Source: JACDAN01 sp963721345 (GTDB lineage: Bacteria > Actinomycetota > Thermoleophilia > Gaiellales > Gaiellaceae). From it: DNA of 64,000 nucleotides. The position numbers and the translations under genes were made by a program. Numbering within the stretch: position 1 is the stretch's first letter; each line of letters begins with the position of its first letter. Where the stretch lies: contig CAVRIT010000001.1 in assembly GCA_963721345.1 (NCBI GenBank), forward strand, positions 1,116,001-1,180,000, given 5' to 3'. This document shows positions 1 to 8,797 of the stretch, one piece after another. A model generated the notes under the pieces. That model had not been told where the DNA came from and searched no databases. It saw nothing but the letters and a program-made list of their open reading frames with translations.

Positions 1-1
1 G

Positions 2-1570
2 GAGGTCTTTCTCGGCCTGTTCCCGGCCTGGGGCGGCACGCAGCTCGTCCCCCGCCTCGCGGGGGTCGAGGGTGCGATCCGCTTCAACGTGACGAACCCG
101 CTGCGCCAGAACAAGATGCTCACCGCCGCCGAAGCGCTCGACCTCGGCCTCGTCGACGAGATCCTCGAGCCGGCCGAGTTCCTCGACGAGTCGCTCGCGA
201 GGGTTCTTAACGGGACCAGGTCCAGTCACGAAGCGCGCAATTCGTTCGAGGGGGCTGAGGAGGCTTTCGCCAAGGCGCGCCGGCAGCTGGACGACTCGCT
301 CCACGGCGCGACGCCGGCTCCCTACAAGACGCTCGAGCTGATGGAGGGCGCGGTGTCCGGCTGGAGCTTGGAGCAGGGCTACGCCGCCGAGGAAGAGGCG
401 ATCGCCGAACTGCTCCCCAGCCGCCACGCGCAGGCGTCGATCTACGCCTTCGACCTCGTCGAACGCCGCGCGAAGCGGAGCCCAGGGCGGCCCGACGTCG
501 AGTCGCGGCCGGTCAAGAAGATCGGAATCGTCGGCGCCGGGCTCATGGCCACGCAGCTCGCGACGCTCTTCCTGCGCCGACTCGAGATCCCCGTCGCGAT
601 CCGCGACATCGACCAGGAGATCGTCGATCGCGCGGTCGAAGGCATCGGCGCCGAGCTCGCGAGCCAGGTCCAGAAGGGCCGCTACGAAGAGGGCAAGGCG
701 CGCTTCCTCCACTCGCTCGTCGAAGGCGGAACGGGCTACGAGCACTTCGCCGACTGCGACTTCGTGCTCGAGGCCGTGTTCGAGGAGATGGGCGTCAAGC
801 AGGAGGTCTTCGCCGAGCTCGAGGCGGTCGTGTCGCCGGAGTGCGTCCTCGCAACGAACACCTCGTCGCTGTCGGTCACCGAGATGGGCGCGAACCTCGA
901 CCACCCCGAGCGGGTCGCCGGTCTCCACTTCTTCAACCCGGTCGCGGTTCTCCCGCTGGTCGAGATCATTCGCACGTCGTCGACGGACGACGCCACGCTC
1001 GCCACGGTCTGGGACGTCGCGGCCAAGCTCCGCAAGCGCGCCGTCGTGTCCCAGGACGCACCGGCGTTCATCGTCAACCGCGTGCTGACGCGGATGACCG
1101 TCGCGCTGATGGACGCCCTCGAGCAGGGCAACACCGTCGAGGAGACGGACGAGGCGATCCTGCGCCTGGGGATGCCGATGGCGCCCTCCGTCCTCCTCCA
1201 GATGGTCGGGCCGAGAGTGGCGTACCACGTCCTGGAGACGCTCAACGAGGCCTACCCGGACCGCTTCCCACTCTCGGAGACGCTCGCGAACTACGCGGAG
1301 GGGAAAGACGAGATCGCGGTGCGTGGCGATGCCAAGCGGAGCGTCGACGAGATCCAAGAGGCGGTGCTCGAGGCAATCGCGGACGAGATTCGCCACATGC
1401 TGGACGAGGGAGTCGTCGAGAGTGCGAAGGACGTCGACACGGCGCTCCTCCTCGGGGCCGGCTGGCCGTTCTTCCTCGGCGGGATCACGAAGTACCTCGA
1501 TCAGACCGGCGTTTCGGATCGAGTCGCGGGCGGCCCATTGGCCTCTCTTAGGGCTGCAGCTCCGGCCTGA
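2..1570 (+). CDS. Enoyl-CoA hydratase / 3-hydroxyacyl-CoA dehydrogenase, 5' partial
   Basis: This is the 3' part of a fatty-acid beta-oxidation multifunctional protein of the FadB/FadJ kind; the start lies before the window. The first ~30 codons read as the end of a crotonase domain, including the GWGGTQ-like segment FPAWGGTQLVPRLAG. A Rossmann NAD-binding motif GIVGAGLM sits near residue 176 and the HFFNP segment with the family's catalytic His near residue 307, followed by the C-terminal dehydrogenase domain. It would hydrate enoyl-CoA and oxidise 3-hydroxyacyl-CoA in the cytosol. A short palindromic repeat unit is inserted in frame at 202-246, in the stretch after the crotonase core. Confidence 0.93.
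   Translation, partial: EVFLGLFPAWGGTQLVPRLAGVEGAIRFNVTNPLRQNKMLTAAEALDLGLVDEILEPAEFLDESLARVLNGTRSSHEARNSFEGAEEAFAKARRQLDDSLHGATPAPYKTLELMEGAVSGWSLEQGYAAEEEAIAELLPSRHAQASIYAFDLVERRAKRSPGRPDVESRPVKKIGIVGAGLMATQLATLFLRRLEIPVAIRDIDQEIVDRAVEGIGAELASQVQKGRYEEGKARFLHSLVEGGTGYEHFADCDFVLEAVFEEMGVKQEVFAELEAVVSPECVLATNTSSLSVTEMGANLDHPERVAGLHFFNPVAVLPLVEIIRTSSTDDATLATVWDVAAKLRKRAVVSQDAPAFIVNRVLTRMTVALMDALEQGNTVEETDEAILRLGMPMAPSVLLQMVGPRVAYHVLETLNEAYPDRFPLSETLANYAEGKDEIAVRGDAKRSVDEIQEAVLEAIADEIRHMLDEGVVESAKDVDTALLLGAGWPFFLGGITKYLDQTGVSDRVAGGPLASLRAAAPA
202..246 (-). repeat. 37-bp palindromic repeat unit inside coding sequence
   Basis: This segment contains the core GGGACCAGGTCCAGT. Read on the minus strand it matches, with about four differences over 38 bases, the second unit of the tandem repeat at 21105-21178. 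It is translated in frame within the hydratase/dehydrogenase gene and contributes roughly 14 residues (LNGTRSSHEARN and flanks). An insertion that keeps the frame open suggests either a recently inserted element that was tolerated or one selected for coding compatibility. Confidence 0.7.
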
Positions 1571-1589
1571 ACCGGCCGATAGAGGGAGC

Positions 1590-1895
1590 ATGAAGACGCG
1601 CACTGCGGCTGCGCTCCCACTATGGATCTTGGTCGGCGTTGCCGGCCTGGCCGGAACTCTCGCCTTCACCGCCGTCCGCGGCTCGCGAATCGGCTGCGTC
1701 GGCTCGGGAACGGCGGACGTGATCGCGGTCGTCGGGGTTGCAGGGGTCAGCCTCGCAGTGGCGACGCTCCTGCTCGTCGGCGCCGTCTCGCACTTCCGCA
1801 GCGTCCCGGCGGCGCTGGCGGCGATCTCCGCTCTCGCGCTGAGCGGTTACGCGATGGTTGCGTTCCTGATGCGCGACAGCGGTTCGTGTCTCTAG
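1590..1895 (+). CDS. Small multi-pass membrane protein, unknown function
   Basis: This 101-residue protein starts at an ATG preceded by AGAGGGA, a good ribosome binding site, 20 bp after the previous gene. It has about three hydrophobic helices (near residues 8-30, 40-64 and 70-92), so it is an integral membrane protein. A GSRIGCVGSG segment and a C-terminal GSCL give two extracytoplasmic or loop cysteines. I do not recognise a family. Spacing suggests co-transcription with the upstream beta-oxidation gene. Confidence 0.6.
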   Translation: MKTRTAAALPLWILVGVAGLAGTLAFTAVRGSRIGCVGSGTADVIAVVGVAGVSLAVATLLLVGAVSHFRSVPAALAAISALALSGYAMVAFLMRDSGSCL

Positions 1896-1980
1896 GAAAA
1901 AGTTCGGCTAAACTGCGGACCGAGCGCTCGCACGGGGATTTGAGCGGGCGCGATCTTTTCGGAGGTTCCGGCACTGAGAC

Positions 1981-4447
1981 GTGCCGTCCGTGTTGCACGA
2001 AGCCATCGAGCAAACGACCGCCCCATCCTTAGCGACTGAGCTTGTCGAGGACGCTGCGCGGGCCGAGAAGTGGGCCGGCGAGCCGTTCCTCCACGACGGC
2101 GAGGCCGCCGAGACTGCCCTTGCGCCGGGGACAGCGAGGCGCCGCGCGCTCGAGGACGCGCTGATCGAGATCGCGGCTGGGAACCGCGAGCCGTCGTCGG
2201 ACTGGAAGATCCGCTACGCGCTGATGCTCGGGCTCGAGCGGGTGCTCAGCGAGCACCCCGCGAAGCTGAAGTCGGGCACCGAGCTGCGCCGCCACCAGGT
2301 GGACGCGCTCGCCGGGATGCTGACCGAGCTGATCTCCGCGAACCAGCGCACCGAGGAGACCAACGGCAACGGGAACGGCTCGCTGGCCGCCGAGGAGGTC
2401 GCCGAGCTCGACGAGGACGACGAGGAGTACGAGAACGGCGAGGAGCTCGAGGCCGAGCCGGCACAGCACGATCCGGGGGCCGAGCGCCGCTACCGCTTCC
2501 GCCATCCGACGGCATCGGGCAAGACGATCGCCGCAGCCGGCTTCGTCGAGGCGGCGCGGACGATGGGCGTCCTGATCCTCACCCACCGCCGCCTGCTCGT
2601 CTCCCAGTTCAACCGCGAGCTGACGGACGAGGGCTACGGCGACCGGCTCGCTCCTGCGGTGACGCGGGGTGAAGAGCCGCAGCGGCCCGGACCTGATCAC
2701 CGTCCAGACCTACGCCTGGTTCGCGCGCCACGTGAACGATCTGGAGCGCGGCGTCTACCACCTCGTGATCTGCGACGAGGCGCACACGGCGCTCGGCGAG
2801 AAGACCAGCACGGCGATCCGGGCGCTGACCGAGCCGGTCTACGTGGGCATGACGGCGACCGAGCAGCTGATCGCGAAGCAGGTGTCCGACGTCTTCCCGG
2901 CGTCGGTGGACGACCTGCCGCTGCAGGACGCCGCGCGGCGCGGCCTGATCGCCTCGCTGCGCTGTCTGCGCGTTCCACCCGCAGCGGCGATCAACTCCGT
3001 GCCGATCGTCGGCGGCGACTTCGAGGAGCGCGCGCTGGCCGAGGTGCTCGACCACCAGGCTCTGAACCAGGCGGCGGCGAGCCTCTACCGCGATCGCTTC
3101 GACTCGACGCCCGGGATCGTCTACGCGGCCGGCGTCGAGCACGCCTACAACCTCGCGCGCGAGTTCCGCGCAGCGGGACTGAAGGCGGAGGCCGTCAGCG
3201 GGAAGACGCCGCCCGTCAAGCTCGCCGAGATCCTCGCCGCCTACGAGCGCGCCGAGATCGACATCCTGATCAACGCGATGCTGCTCGCGGAGGGCTGGAA
3301 CTCGCCGCGCGCGACGGTCTGCATGCATCTCGCGCCGACCGCGAGCCGCCGTGTCTACCAGCAGCGGATCGGCCGGATCATGCGCCTCCACCCGCGCAAG
3401 GAGGCGGGCGTCGTCGTCGACTTCGTGCCCAAGGGCGCGACGCACAACGAGCGCGCGATCTCGCTCCACAGCCTGCTGGACGCGGATTTCTACCGCGAGG
3501 GCGCGCGCGTCACGCCCGCCCCTCGGCGGCGCGCTCAGCGGCGCGCCCGGCGGAAGCTTTCGCCGGCACCGTGGCTCGTCCCGGTGACGCCCGACGTGCG
3601 TCGCCGCCTCGCCGTGATCGGCCGGGAGTGGCAGCGCATCGATCCGCGCTACCTCGACGAGGAGGAGCAGCGGTTCTGGGCGCAGATCGCCGGGCGCCAG
3701 GTCCGGTTCGAGGAGCGTGCTGACTTCGCCAAGAAGCTGACGGAGTCGCACACCTCCCGCACGGCGCTCGAGCAGTTCCTGTTCACCTGCGCCGCGGAGA
3801 ACCCGAACCGGCGGCTGCGGATGACCGCCCTCGCCGACCGAGTCTCCATGATCGTCGATCGCGCCAGCTTCGACGATCTGGTCACGCTGGTGACCCAGGC
3901 GCCGACCTGGGAGAAGGACCGCCCGCAGGGGATCCGGATCCTCCTTCGCGCACTTGCCGAGGGCAAGGCGGACGCACCGGAGCAGATTCTCTGGCGCTGG
4001 ACGTGGCGGCTCGCGCGCGCGACGCGGAAGATCCAGGATCGCCGGGCGAGCGCGGAGTACCCGGAAGCGAAGCGGCTGCTGGGCGCGTTGGCCAACTCGC
4101 GCGGACACCGCCACGAGGACAACGCCCAGAAGCTCGTCCAGACCGCTCGGGAGCTGCCGATCGAGGTCGGCGCCGCGCTACTGGCCTCAGCCGAGGGCTA
4201 CACGCCGAAGGCGACGCGGCTGATCGAGGCGGCGCGCGAGGAGATCGGGACAGTCGAGGAAGTCACCGCCGCGCTCGCCGAGAATCTCCCGCAGCCGAAG
4301 CTGCAATCGCGTTCCCGTCGCCGCCGGCGACGGAAGAAGCGTGGCAAGGGCAAGCCCGCCGAGCAGGCGGCAGCGCAGAAGAACGGCGACAAACCGGCCG
4401 ACAAGCCTGCCCCCAAGCCAGAGCCCGAAGCTACTACTGCTCAGTAG
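1981..4447 (+). CDS. DEAD/DEAH-box superfamily 2 helicase, frameshifted
   Basis: A DNA or RNA helicase-like ATPase split between two frames. Frame one (1981 to about 2668) carries an acidic linker and the Walker A segment HPTASGKT. Frame two (from about 2669) carries the Walker B box VICDEAH, the motif III-like segment YVGMTAT, and the C-terminal helicase domain with QQRIGRIMRLHP (arginine finger motif VI). The change is +1 within CGGGGTG near 2664-2670. The tail is lysine/arginine-rich and then proline/alanine-rich, probably a nucleic-acid-binding extension. GTG 1981 is the likely start; GGAGG lies 15 nt upstream, a long spacing. The 3' end overlaps the convergent PAC2 gene by 14 bp. Confidence 0.8.
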
Positions 4448-5318
4448 CGGCGTCGGGGCCGTTCTCGCGGTCTCGTTCCCTGAGAAACCGCGTCAGTTCC
4501 GCCGCGAGCGCCTCGCCGGACGGAATCTCTTCCTCGTCAAGCTCATCGGCGCGCGATTCCAGCTCGTCCACGTACGCCTGCGTGTCCGCATCGGTGGCGA
4601 CCGCACGACTGACCTGGTCGATGTAGCCCTCCGAGGCATCCTCGAGCTCGCGCAGCTCGATGTCGGCCTCCAGGAGCGACGCCAACCGCTCGCAGAGAGC
4701 AAGCGCGGCACGTGGGCTGGGTGTGAGCGACACGTAGTGCGGAACCGCGGCCCAGATGCTGACCGACGGCACGCTCGCCTTGCGGCACGCGTCGTGGAGC
4801 ACGCCGACGATTCCCGTCGGACCTTCGTAGCGGGACGTCTGCAGTCCGAGCCGCTCGACGAGGTCGGGGTCGCTCGCGCTGCCCGTGACGGGAGCCGGGC
4901 GGGTGTGCGGCACGTCCGCGAGTAAAGAGCCCAAGCTGACCACGAGCTCGACGCCGAGCTCGGACGCGTAGTCGACGATCATCTGCGTGAAAGCGCGCCA
5001 GCGAAGGTTCGGCTCCGCGCCGAGCAGCAGCACGACGTCGCGGTCGAAGCCGTCGGGCCGCGCGCGATAGAACGTCGTCTCGGGCCAGTCGATGTGGCGA
5101 GTGACACCGTCGACGAGCTTGACCAGCGGCCGAGTGGCCTGGAAGTCGAAGAAGCCCTCCGGATCGACGTCGGCGATCAGGTCCGCATCCCACAGGCGCG
5201 CGAGGTAGCCGGCGGCGAGCGATGCGCCTTGGCCACCGTCGTTCCAGCCCCGAAACGCGGTGACCAAGACGGGCCGCTCGAGGCTCGGCCGCTCATGGAT
5301 GCGAAGCTCTTCTGCCAT
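4434..5318 (-). CDS. PAC2 family protein
   Basis: This 294-residue cytosolic protein belongs to the PAC2 (proteasome assembly chaperone 2) family. Support comes from the N-terminal VLVTAFRGWNDGGQ segment, the SLGSLLADVPHTRP loop with its phosphorylase-like core, and the GPTGIVGVLHDACR motif. ATG 5318 was chosen because the upstream in-frame extension is arginine-rich antisense sequence. The C-terminal ~60 residues are acidic and probably coiled. In actinobacteria PAC2 proteins are common and their exact partner is often unknown. It lies 13 bp downstream of ctaA on the same strand. Confidence 0.85.
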   Translation of the reverse strand: MAEELRIHERPSLERPVLVTAFRGWNDGGQGASLAAGYLARLWDADLIADVDPEGFFDFQATRPLVKLVDGVTRHIDWPETTFYRARPDGFDRDVVLLLGAEPNLRWRAFTQMIVDYASELGVELVVSLGSLLADVPHTRPAPVTGSASDPDLVERLGLQTSRYEGPTGIVGVLHDACRKASVPSVSIWAAVPHYVSLTPSPRAALALCERLASLLEADIELRELEDASEGYIDQVSRAVATDADTQAYVDELESRADELDEEEIPSGEALAAELTRFLRERDRENGPDAATEQ

Positions 5319-5331
5319 GTTGCCGCGCAGC

Positions 5332-6204
5332 TTAGGCGCTCGAAGCCGCGAGCCAGCGCGGCGGGCGCCAGAGCATGGCGACCAGGGCAACGGTGAGGCT
5401 CCAGACCGCCGCTGCAAGCGCCACATGAACTGCGACGACGCCCCAGGGAAGCTCGAGCCGCCACTGAAGTTCCCCGACGATCATCTGGAGCAGCAGCACC
5501 CCGAGCAGGACGAGCGAGAGCCGGAAAAGCCTCGGCGCCACCGAACGCCGCGCCGCCAGTACGCCGAGGACGAACAAGTAGAGCGCACCGAAGACCGCCG
5601 TCACCCGGACGTGTAAGTAGACCGCGTCGTCAAGGTGCCAGAGCCGATCCGTGACATCGGCGTCGCCCGAGTGCGGCCCTGCCGCGGTCGAGAGCGTCCC
5701 GGTGACGACAAGGGCGAGACAGGCGGCGGCAAGACCGATCCCAGCCCAGCGGAGCTCCCGCGGAAACGAGATCCTCGACTCGCCGGACTCCTCCTCGACC
5801 GCGTCCAGCGCGACGAGGATCGCGCCGGCCAGCGCGAGCAGCGCGACGACGAAGTGGACGATCACCATCCACGCCGGAAGCTCGTAGCGGATCGTCGCGA
5901 GCCCGATCGGCGCCTCCGCGACGGTGAGCACGGCGACGGCGAGCGCTGTCAGAAAGACCCAGCGTTCACGGCGCCGTGCGACCCACGCGGTCAGGATCGA
6001 AAGCGTGATCGGGAAGATCCCGAACACGCGGTTCCCGAACTCGATGAACGCATGAGAGTCCTCCTCCGGGAAGAACGCGCCCTCTTCGCAGCCCGGCCAC
6101 CCCTCGCAGCCGAGGCCCGACCCGGTCAGGCGGACGAGCGAACCGGTGATCACGATCACGTAGAGCGACAAGACGGTCCCGATCGCGAGCCGGCGGAAGG
6201 TCAC
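5332..6204 (-). CDS. ctaA: Heme A synthase, COX15/CtaA family
   Basis: This 290-residue membrane protein oxidises the C8 methyl of heme O to make heme A for cytochrome aa3 oxidase. About eight transmembrane helices are visible. The first loop has the paired cysteines of the family in GLGCEGWPGC, and likely heme-ligand histidines lie in HFVVALL, RLWHLDDAVYLHVR and AVHVALAAAVW. GTG 6204 overlaps the stop of the S33 peptidase gene by 4 bp (GTGA), so translation is probably coupled. No ctaB or oxidase gene is in the window. Confidence 0.9.
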   Translation of the reverse strand: MTFRRLAIGTVLSLYVIVITGSLVRLTGSGLGCEGWPGCEEGAFFPEEDSHAFIEFGNRVFGIFPITLSILTAWVARRRERWVFLTALAVAVLTVAEAPIGLATIRYELPAWMVIVHFVVALLALAGAILVALDAVEEESGESRISFPRELRWAGIGLAAACLALVVTGTLSTAAGPHSGDADVTDRLWHLDDAVYLHVRVTAVFGALYLFVLGVLAARRSVAPRLFRLSLVLLGVLLLQMIVGELQWRLELPWGVVAVHVALAAAVWSLTVALVAMLWRPPRWLAASSA

Positions 6205-7013
6205 GTCGCCTCCGCTCCCGCGAGAAAGTCGCTGAGCACGGCCCGGTAGCGCTCGGGCTCCTCGACGAACGCCATGTGCGAGCTCTCCTCGAACAGCACC
6301 CACTCCGACCCGGGAATGCCGCGGTGCGCGGCCTGGACGAGCTCCGGGGTGCACTCGTCGTAGCGCCCCGAGGTGATGAGCGTCGGCACGTCGATCTCGC
6401 CGAGACGGGGTCGGATGTCCCAGCCCCGCAGGCGCCCGTTCGGGTTCCACTCGCTCTCCCCCCAGAGCGTCTCGTAGACCTGTTGGCCCTTTTCAGCCCT
6501 CCCGCGCGCAACGCAGTCGGGCCACGGATCGAGCCGACAGATGTGACGCATCCAGAACTCCTCCTCGGCCTCCTGCTCGTCGGCCGGCAGAGGAGCACGG
6601 AGCCGCGACGCCTCCGCCGCCCATGTCTCGGTCGCAGTCGGCGGCGCATTGAGCGTGAGGCTGACGAGGCCGCCCGGCCGGCCGAGCACGTACTCCATTG
6701 CAAGCATCGCGCCCCACGACGTTCCGATCAGATGAACTCGCTCGAGCCCGAGGGCCTCGCGCACCGTGGCCACCTCGTCGAGAAACAGCTCGAGCGTCCA
6801 GAGCTCCGCTTCGTCAGGCCGGTCCGAGCTCCCACAGCCGAGCTGGTCGTAGAGGACGACTCGGCGCTCCAGCTCCTCGAGCGGCTCGAAGTAGTGGTGC
6901 GTCGATCCCGGCCCGCCGTGCAGGCACAGCAGCGGGATCGTGTTTTCCGGCCCGACGTCCCGATACCACGTCTCGTGACCATGGAACGGGATGCGGCCCT
7001 CGACTGTCCTCAC
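6201..7013 (-). CDS. Proline iminopeptidase-like alpha/beta hydrolase (S33)
   Basis: This 270-residue hydrolase has the oxyanion-hole motif HGGPGSTHHY, the nucleophile elbow GTSWGAM, a late acid in GRYDECTP and the catalytic His in ESSHMAF. This layout is typical of proline iminopeptidase, which releases N-terminal proline from peptides, although the family also contains other hydrolases. A cap domain with PWPDC and ESEWNPNG lies between the serine and the acid. The GTG start overlaps the upstream apgM stop as GTGA and the stop overlaps the ctaA start, so it sits in a coupled operon. Confidence 0.85.
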   Translation of the reverse strand: MRTVEGRIPFHGHETWYRDVGPENTIPLLCLHGGPGSTHHYFEPLEELERRVVLYDQLGCGSSDRPDEAELWTLELFLDEVATVREALGLERVHLIGTSWGAMLAMEYVLGRPGGLVSLTLNAPPTATETWAAEASRLRAPLPADEQEAEEEFWMRHICRLDPWPDCVARGRAEKGQQVYETLWGESEWNPNGRLRGWDIRPRLGEIDVPTLITSGRYDECTPELVQAAHRGIPGSEWVLFEESSHMAFVEEPERYRAVLSDFLAGAEAT

Positions 7014-8260
7014 ACGACGAGCGGCTCGAGCACCGCGGGATAGCCGTCCGCGCCGCGAAACGGCGTCGGGCGAGAGCCGAGGAAGAGCGGACGGTCCGCG
7101 GCGTTCAGCAGGACCGGCATCAGATCCGGCCCTCGCAGGTGGCCGAGGATCCCGCGCGAGCAGTCGAGCTCGCCGAACGACTCGACGGGATCGGCCCGGA
7201 CTCCCGGCCCGCCGACGACAAGCGGCACCGGGTCGCCGGAGTGGATCACGTCGGGGAACGCGGGCGTGGCGTGATCTCCGGTCACGCACACCACGGCGCG
7301 GTCGAGCGGAAGGTCGGCGAGTTGGGAGTCGAGAAGCTCGATCGTCCGTTGCTTGATCGCCGGGTCCTTCGTGTGTCCGGCGGCGTCCGTCGCCTTGAGA
7401 TGCGAGAAGACGAACGTGTCGCCCGCGTCGAGGCGTTCGCGGATGAGCTCGATGCGCCGGGCGAGGTCGGCCGCAGGATCGTCGGTCTCCGGGGCGTGCA
7501 GCGGCTCGAGGCCGACGGCGCGCGCAAGCCCGTGCATGAAGCGGGAGTCCGCGACGAACGTCCCCGCGACCCCGTGGCGCTCGAGGAACGAAGGCGCCTC
7601 GCGCGATCTCCCCCACCACTTCAGCGTGATCACGTTGAAGCGCTCGCCGTCGAGCCGTTCGATCGCGTCACGAGTCCAGCGCTCGGCGGCCGACGCCGTG
7701 CGCTCGGCGTTCGGGTGCACCGCTTGCGGCCGCAGCACCGGATGGCGGTCGCGGAAGAACGCGTCGGAATCCGTCACGCGGTCGTCCGCTCCGCCGGAGA
7801 TTCGGAGGATTGCCTCGCCACGGCCGAGCTGGGCCAGCGTGAAGCGGAAGCCGTCGACCTCGATGTCGGCGCAGCGCTCGATCAGCGCCGCAGCCTCGTC
7901 CTCGTCCTCGCCTCGCCGGGGGCGCCCGGTCAGCCACAGCTCGCCGTCACGCAGCTTCGCCGGCCGTAGGGCGGCGAAGGCGAAGACGTCGCTCGGATCT
8001 ACCTGCTGACCCGCACCGAGCGCTTCGAGCACGGCCCGGCCCGGAAACTCGTCCGGCAGGTAGCCGAGCATCGACCAGTGCGCGACCTCGCTCGAGGGCG
8101 CGCGTCCCGGGCCGACCGCATAGAGGACGCCGTTCGAGCCACCGGCCGCGAAGGCGTCGAGGTTCGGCGTCCGCGCTGCCTCGTTCGCGGTTTGCCCGCC
8201 GAGGCTTGCGTGGGCGCGGTCAGCGAGCCCGTCGAGGAGCACGACGACGATCGGATACAC
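7010..8260 (-). CDS. apgM: 2,3-bisphosphoglycerate-independent phosphoglycerate mutase, ApgM type
   Basis: This 416-residue enzyme interconverts 3- and 2-phosphoglycerate in glycolysis. It is the archaeal-type form of the alkaline phosphatase superfamily. The metal-binding N-terminus is VVVLLDGLADR, a substrate-binding segment is APSSEVAHWSMLGY, and later metal ligands lie in HLKATDAAGHTKD and CVTGDHATP. GTG 8260 is used. The gene sits 9 bp downstream of the NadM-type gene and overlaps the S33 peptidase gene. Confidence 0.88.
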   Translation of the reverse strand: MYPIVVVLLDGLADRAHASLGGQTANEAARTPNLDAFAAGGSNGVLYAVGPGRAPSSEVAHWSMLGYLPDEFPGRAVLEALGAGQQVDPSDVFAFAALRPAKLRDGELWLTGRPRRGEDEDEAAALIERCADIEVDGFRFTLAQLGRGEAILRISGGADDRVTDSDAFFRDRHPVLRPQAVHPNAERTASAAERWTRDAIERLDGERFNVITLKWWGRSREAPSFLERHGVAGTFVADSRFMHGLARAVGLEPLHAPETDDPAADLARRIELIRERLDAGDTFVFSHLKATDAAGHTKDPAIKQRTIELLDSQLADLPLDRAVVCVTGDHATPAFPDVIHSGDPVPLVVGGPGVRADPVESFGELDCSRGILGHLRGPDLMPVLLNAADRPLFLGSRPTPFRGADGYPAVLEPLVV

Positions 8261-8269
8261 GCGGCGAGG

Positions 8270-8797
8270 TTAGACCGGCACGCGTTCCAAGTTGCGGATC
8301 ACCCGCGCGACGCCGGGCGGGACGAGCGACTCCCAGTCGCCGTCGTCACGGATCGCCGCCCGCACGTCGGCCCCCGAGATCTCTTTCTCGGCACCTTCGT
8401 CGAGCACGACCACCTCGAAGCCGGCCTCGCGGAGTCTTTCCAGCTTCGTCCCGCCCCAGTCGCTGAAGAGGCGCAGGTACTGCGTCACGCCGTCGGGCAC
8501 ATAGGCCGCCCACAGCTCGGGCTCGTTCACCGGAAACGGAATCACGTGGACGCGGGCGAGATCCAGCCCGAGGTCGGTCGCAGCCGCCTTCACCATCAGC
8601 AGCCGCTCCGCGTAGGTCCAGGGGTTGGACTCCGGCAGGTGACGGAGGGGATCGGTCGGCTCGGGCCGGATCCGTGTCGGATCGGGGTTCGTGATCCCGA
8701 CGAACAGCTCGTCGGAGCGCTCGGCCGCGGCGGCGAGGTATTCGGAATGACCCTTGTGGAACGGCTGAAACCGGCCGTGCACCATCCCACGGCTCAT
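8270..8797 (-). CDS. Nicotinamide-nucleotide adenylyltransferase, NadM-like
   Basis: This 175-residue nucleotidyltransferase has the HxGH superfamily motif in GRFQPFHKGH at residues 8-17 and the ISGADVR segment near the C-terminus, equivalent to the ISxTxxR nucleotide-binding motif. These place it with archaeal-type NMN adenylyltransferases that make NAD from NMN and ATP. A related sugar- or pantetheine-nucleotide activity is possible. ATG 8797 overlaps the selD stop by 4 bp. A glutamine-dependent NAD synthase lies separately at 21.9 kb. Confidence 0.8.
   Translation of the reverse strand: MSRGMVHGRFQPFHKGHSEYLAAAAERSDELFVGITNPDPTRIRPEPTDPLRHLPESNPWTYAERLLMVKAAATDLGLDLARVHVIPFPVNEPELWAAYVPDGVTQYLRLFSDWGGTKLERLREAGFEVVVLDEGAEKEISGADVRAAIRDDGDWESLVPPGVARVIRNLERVPV

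Noticed and set aside
6276..7969. Long arginine-rich plus-strand ORFs opposite the apgM and peptidase genes.
   Set aside because: They are antisense shadows in GC-rich DNA; the minus strand encodes well-recognised proteins.
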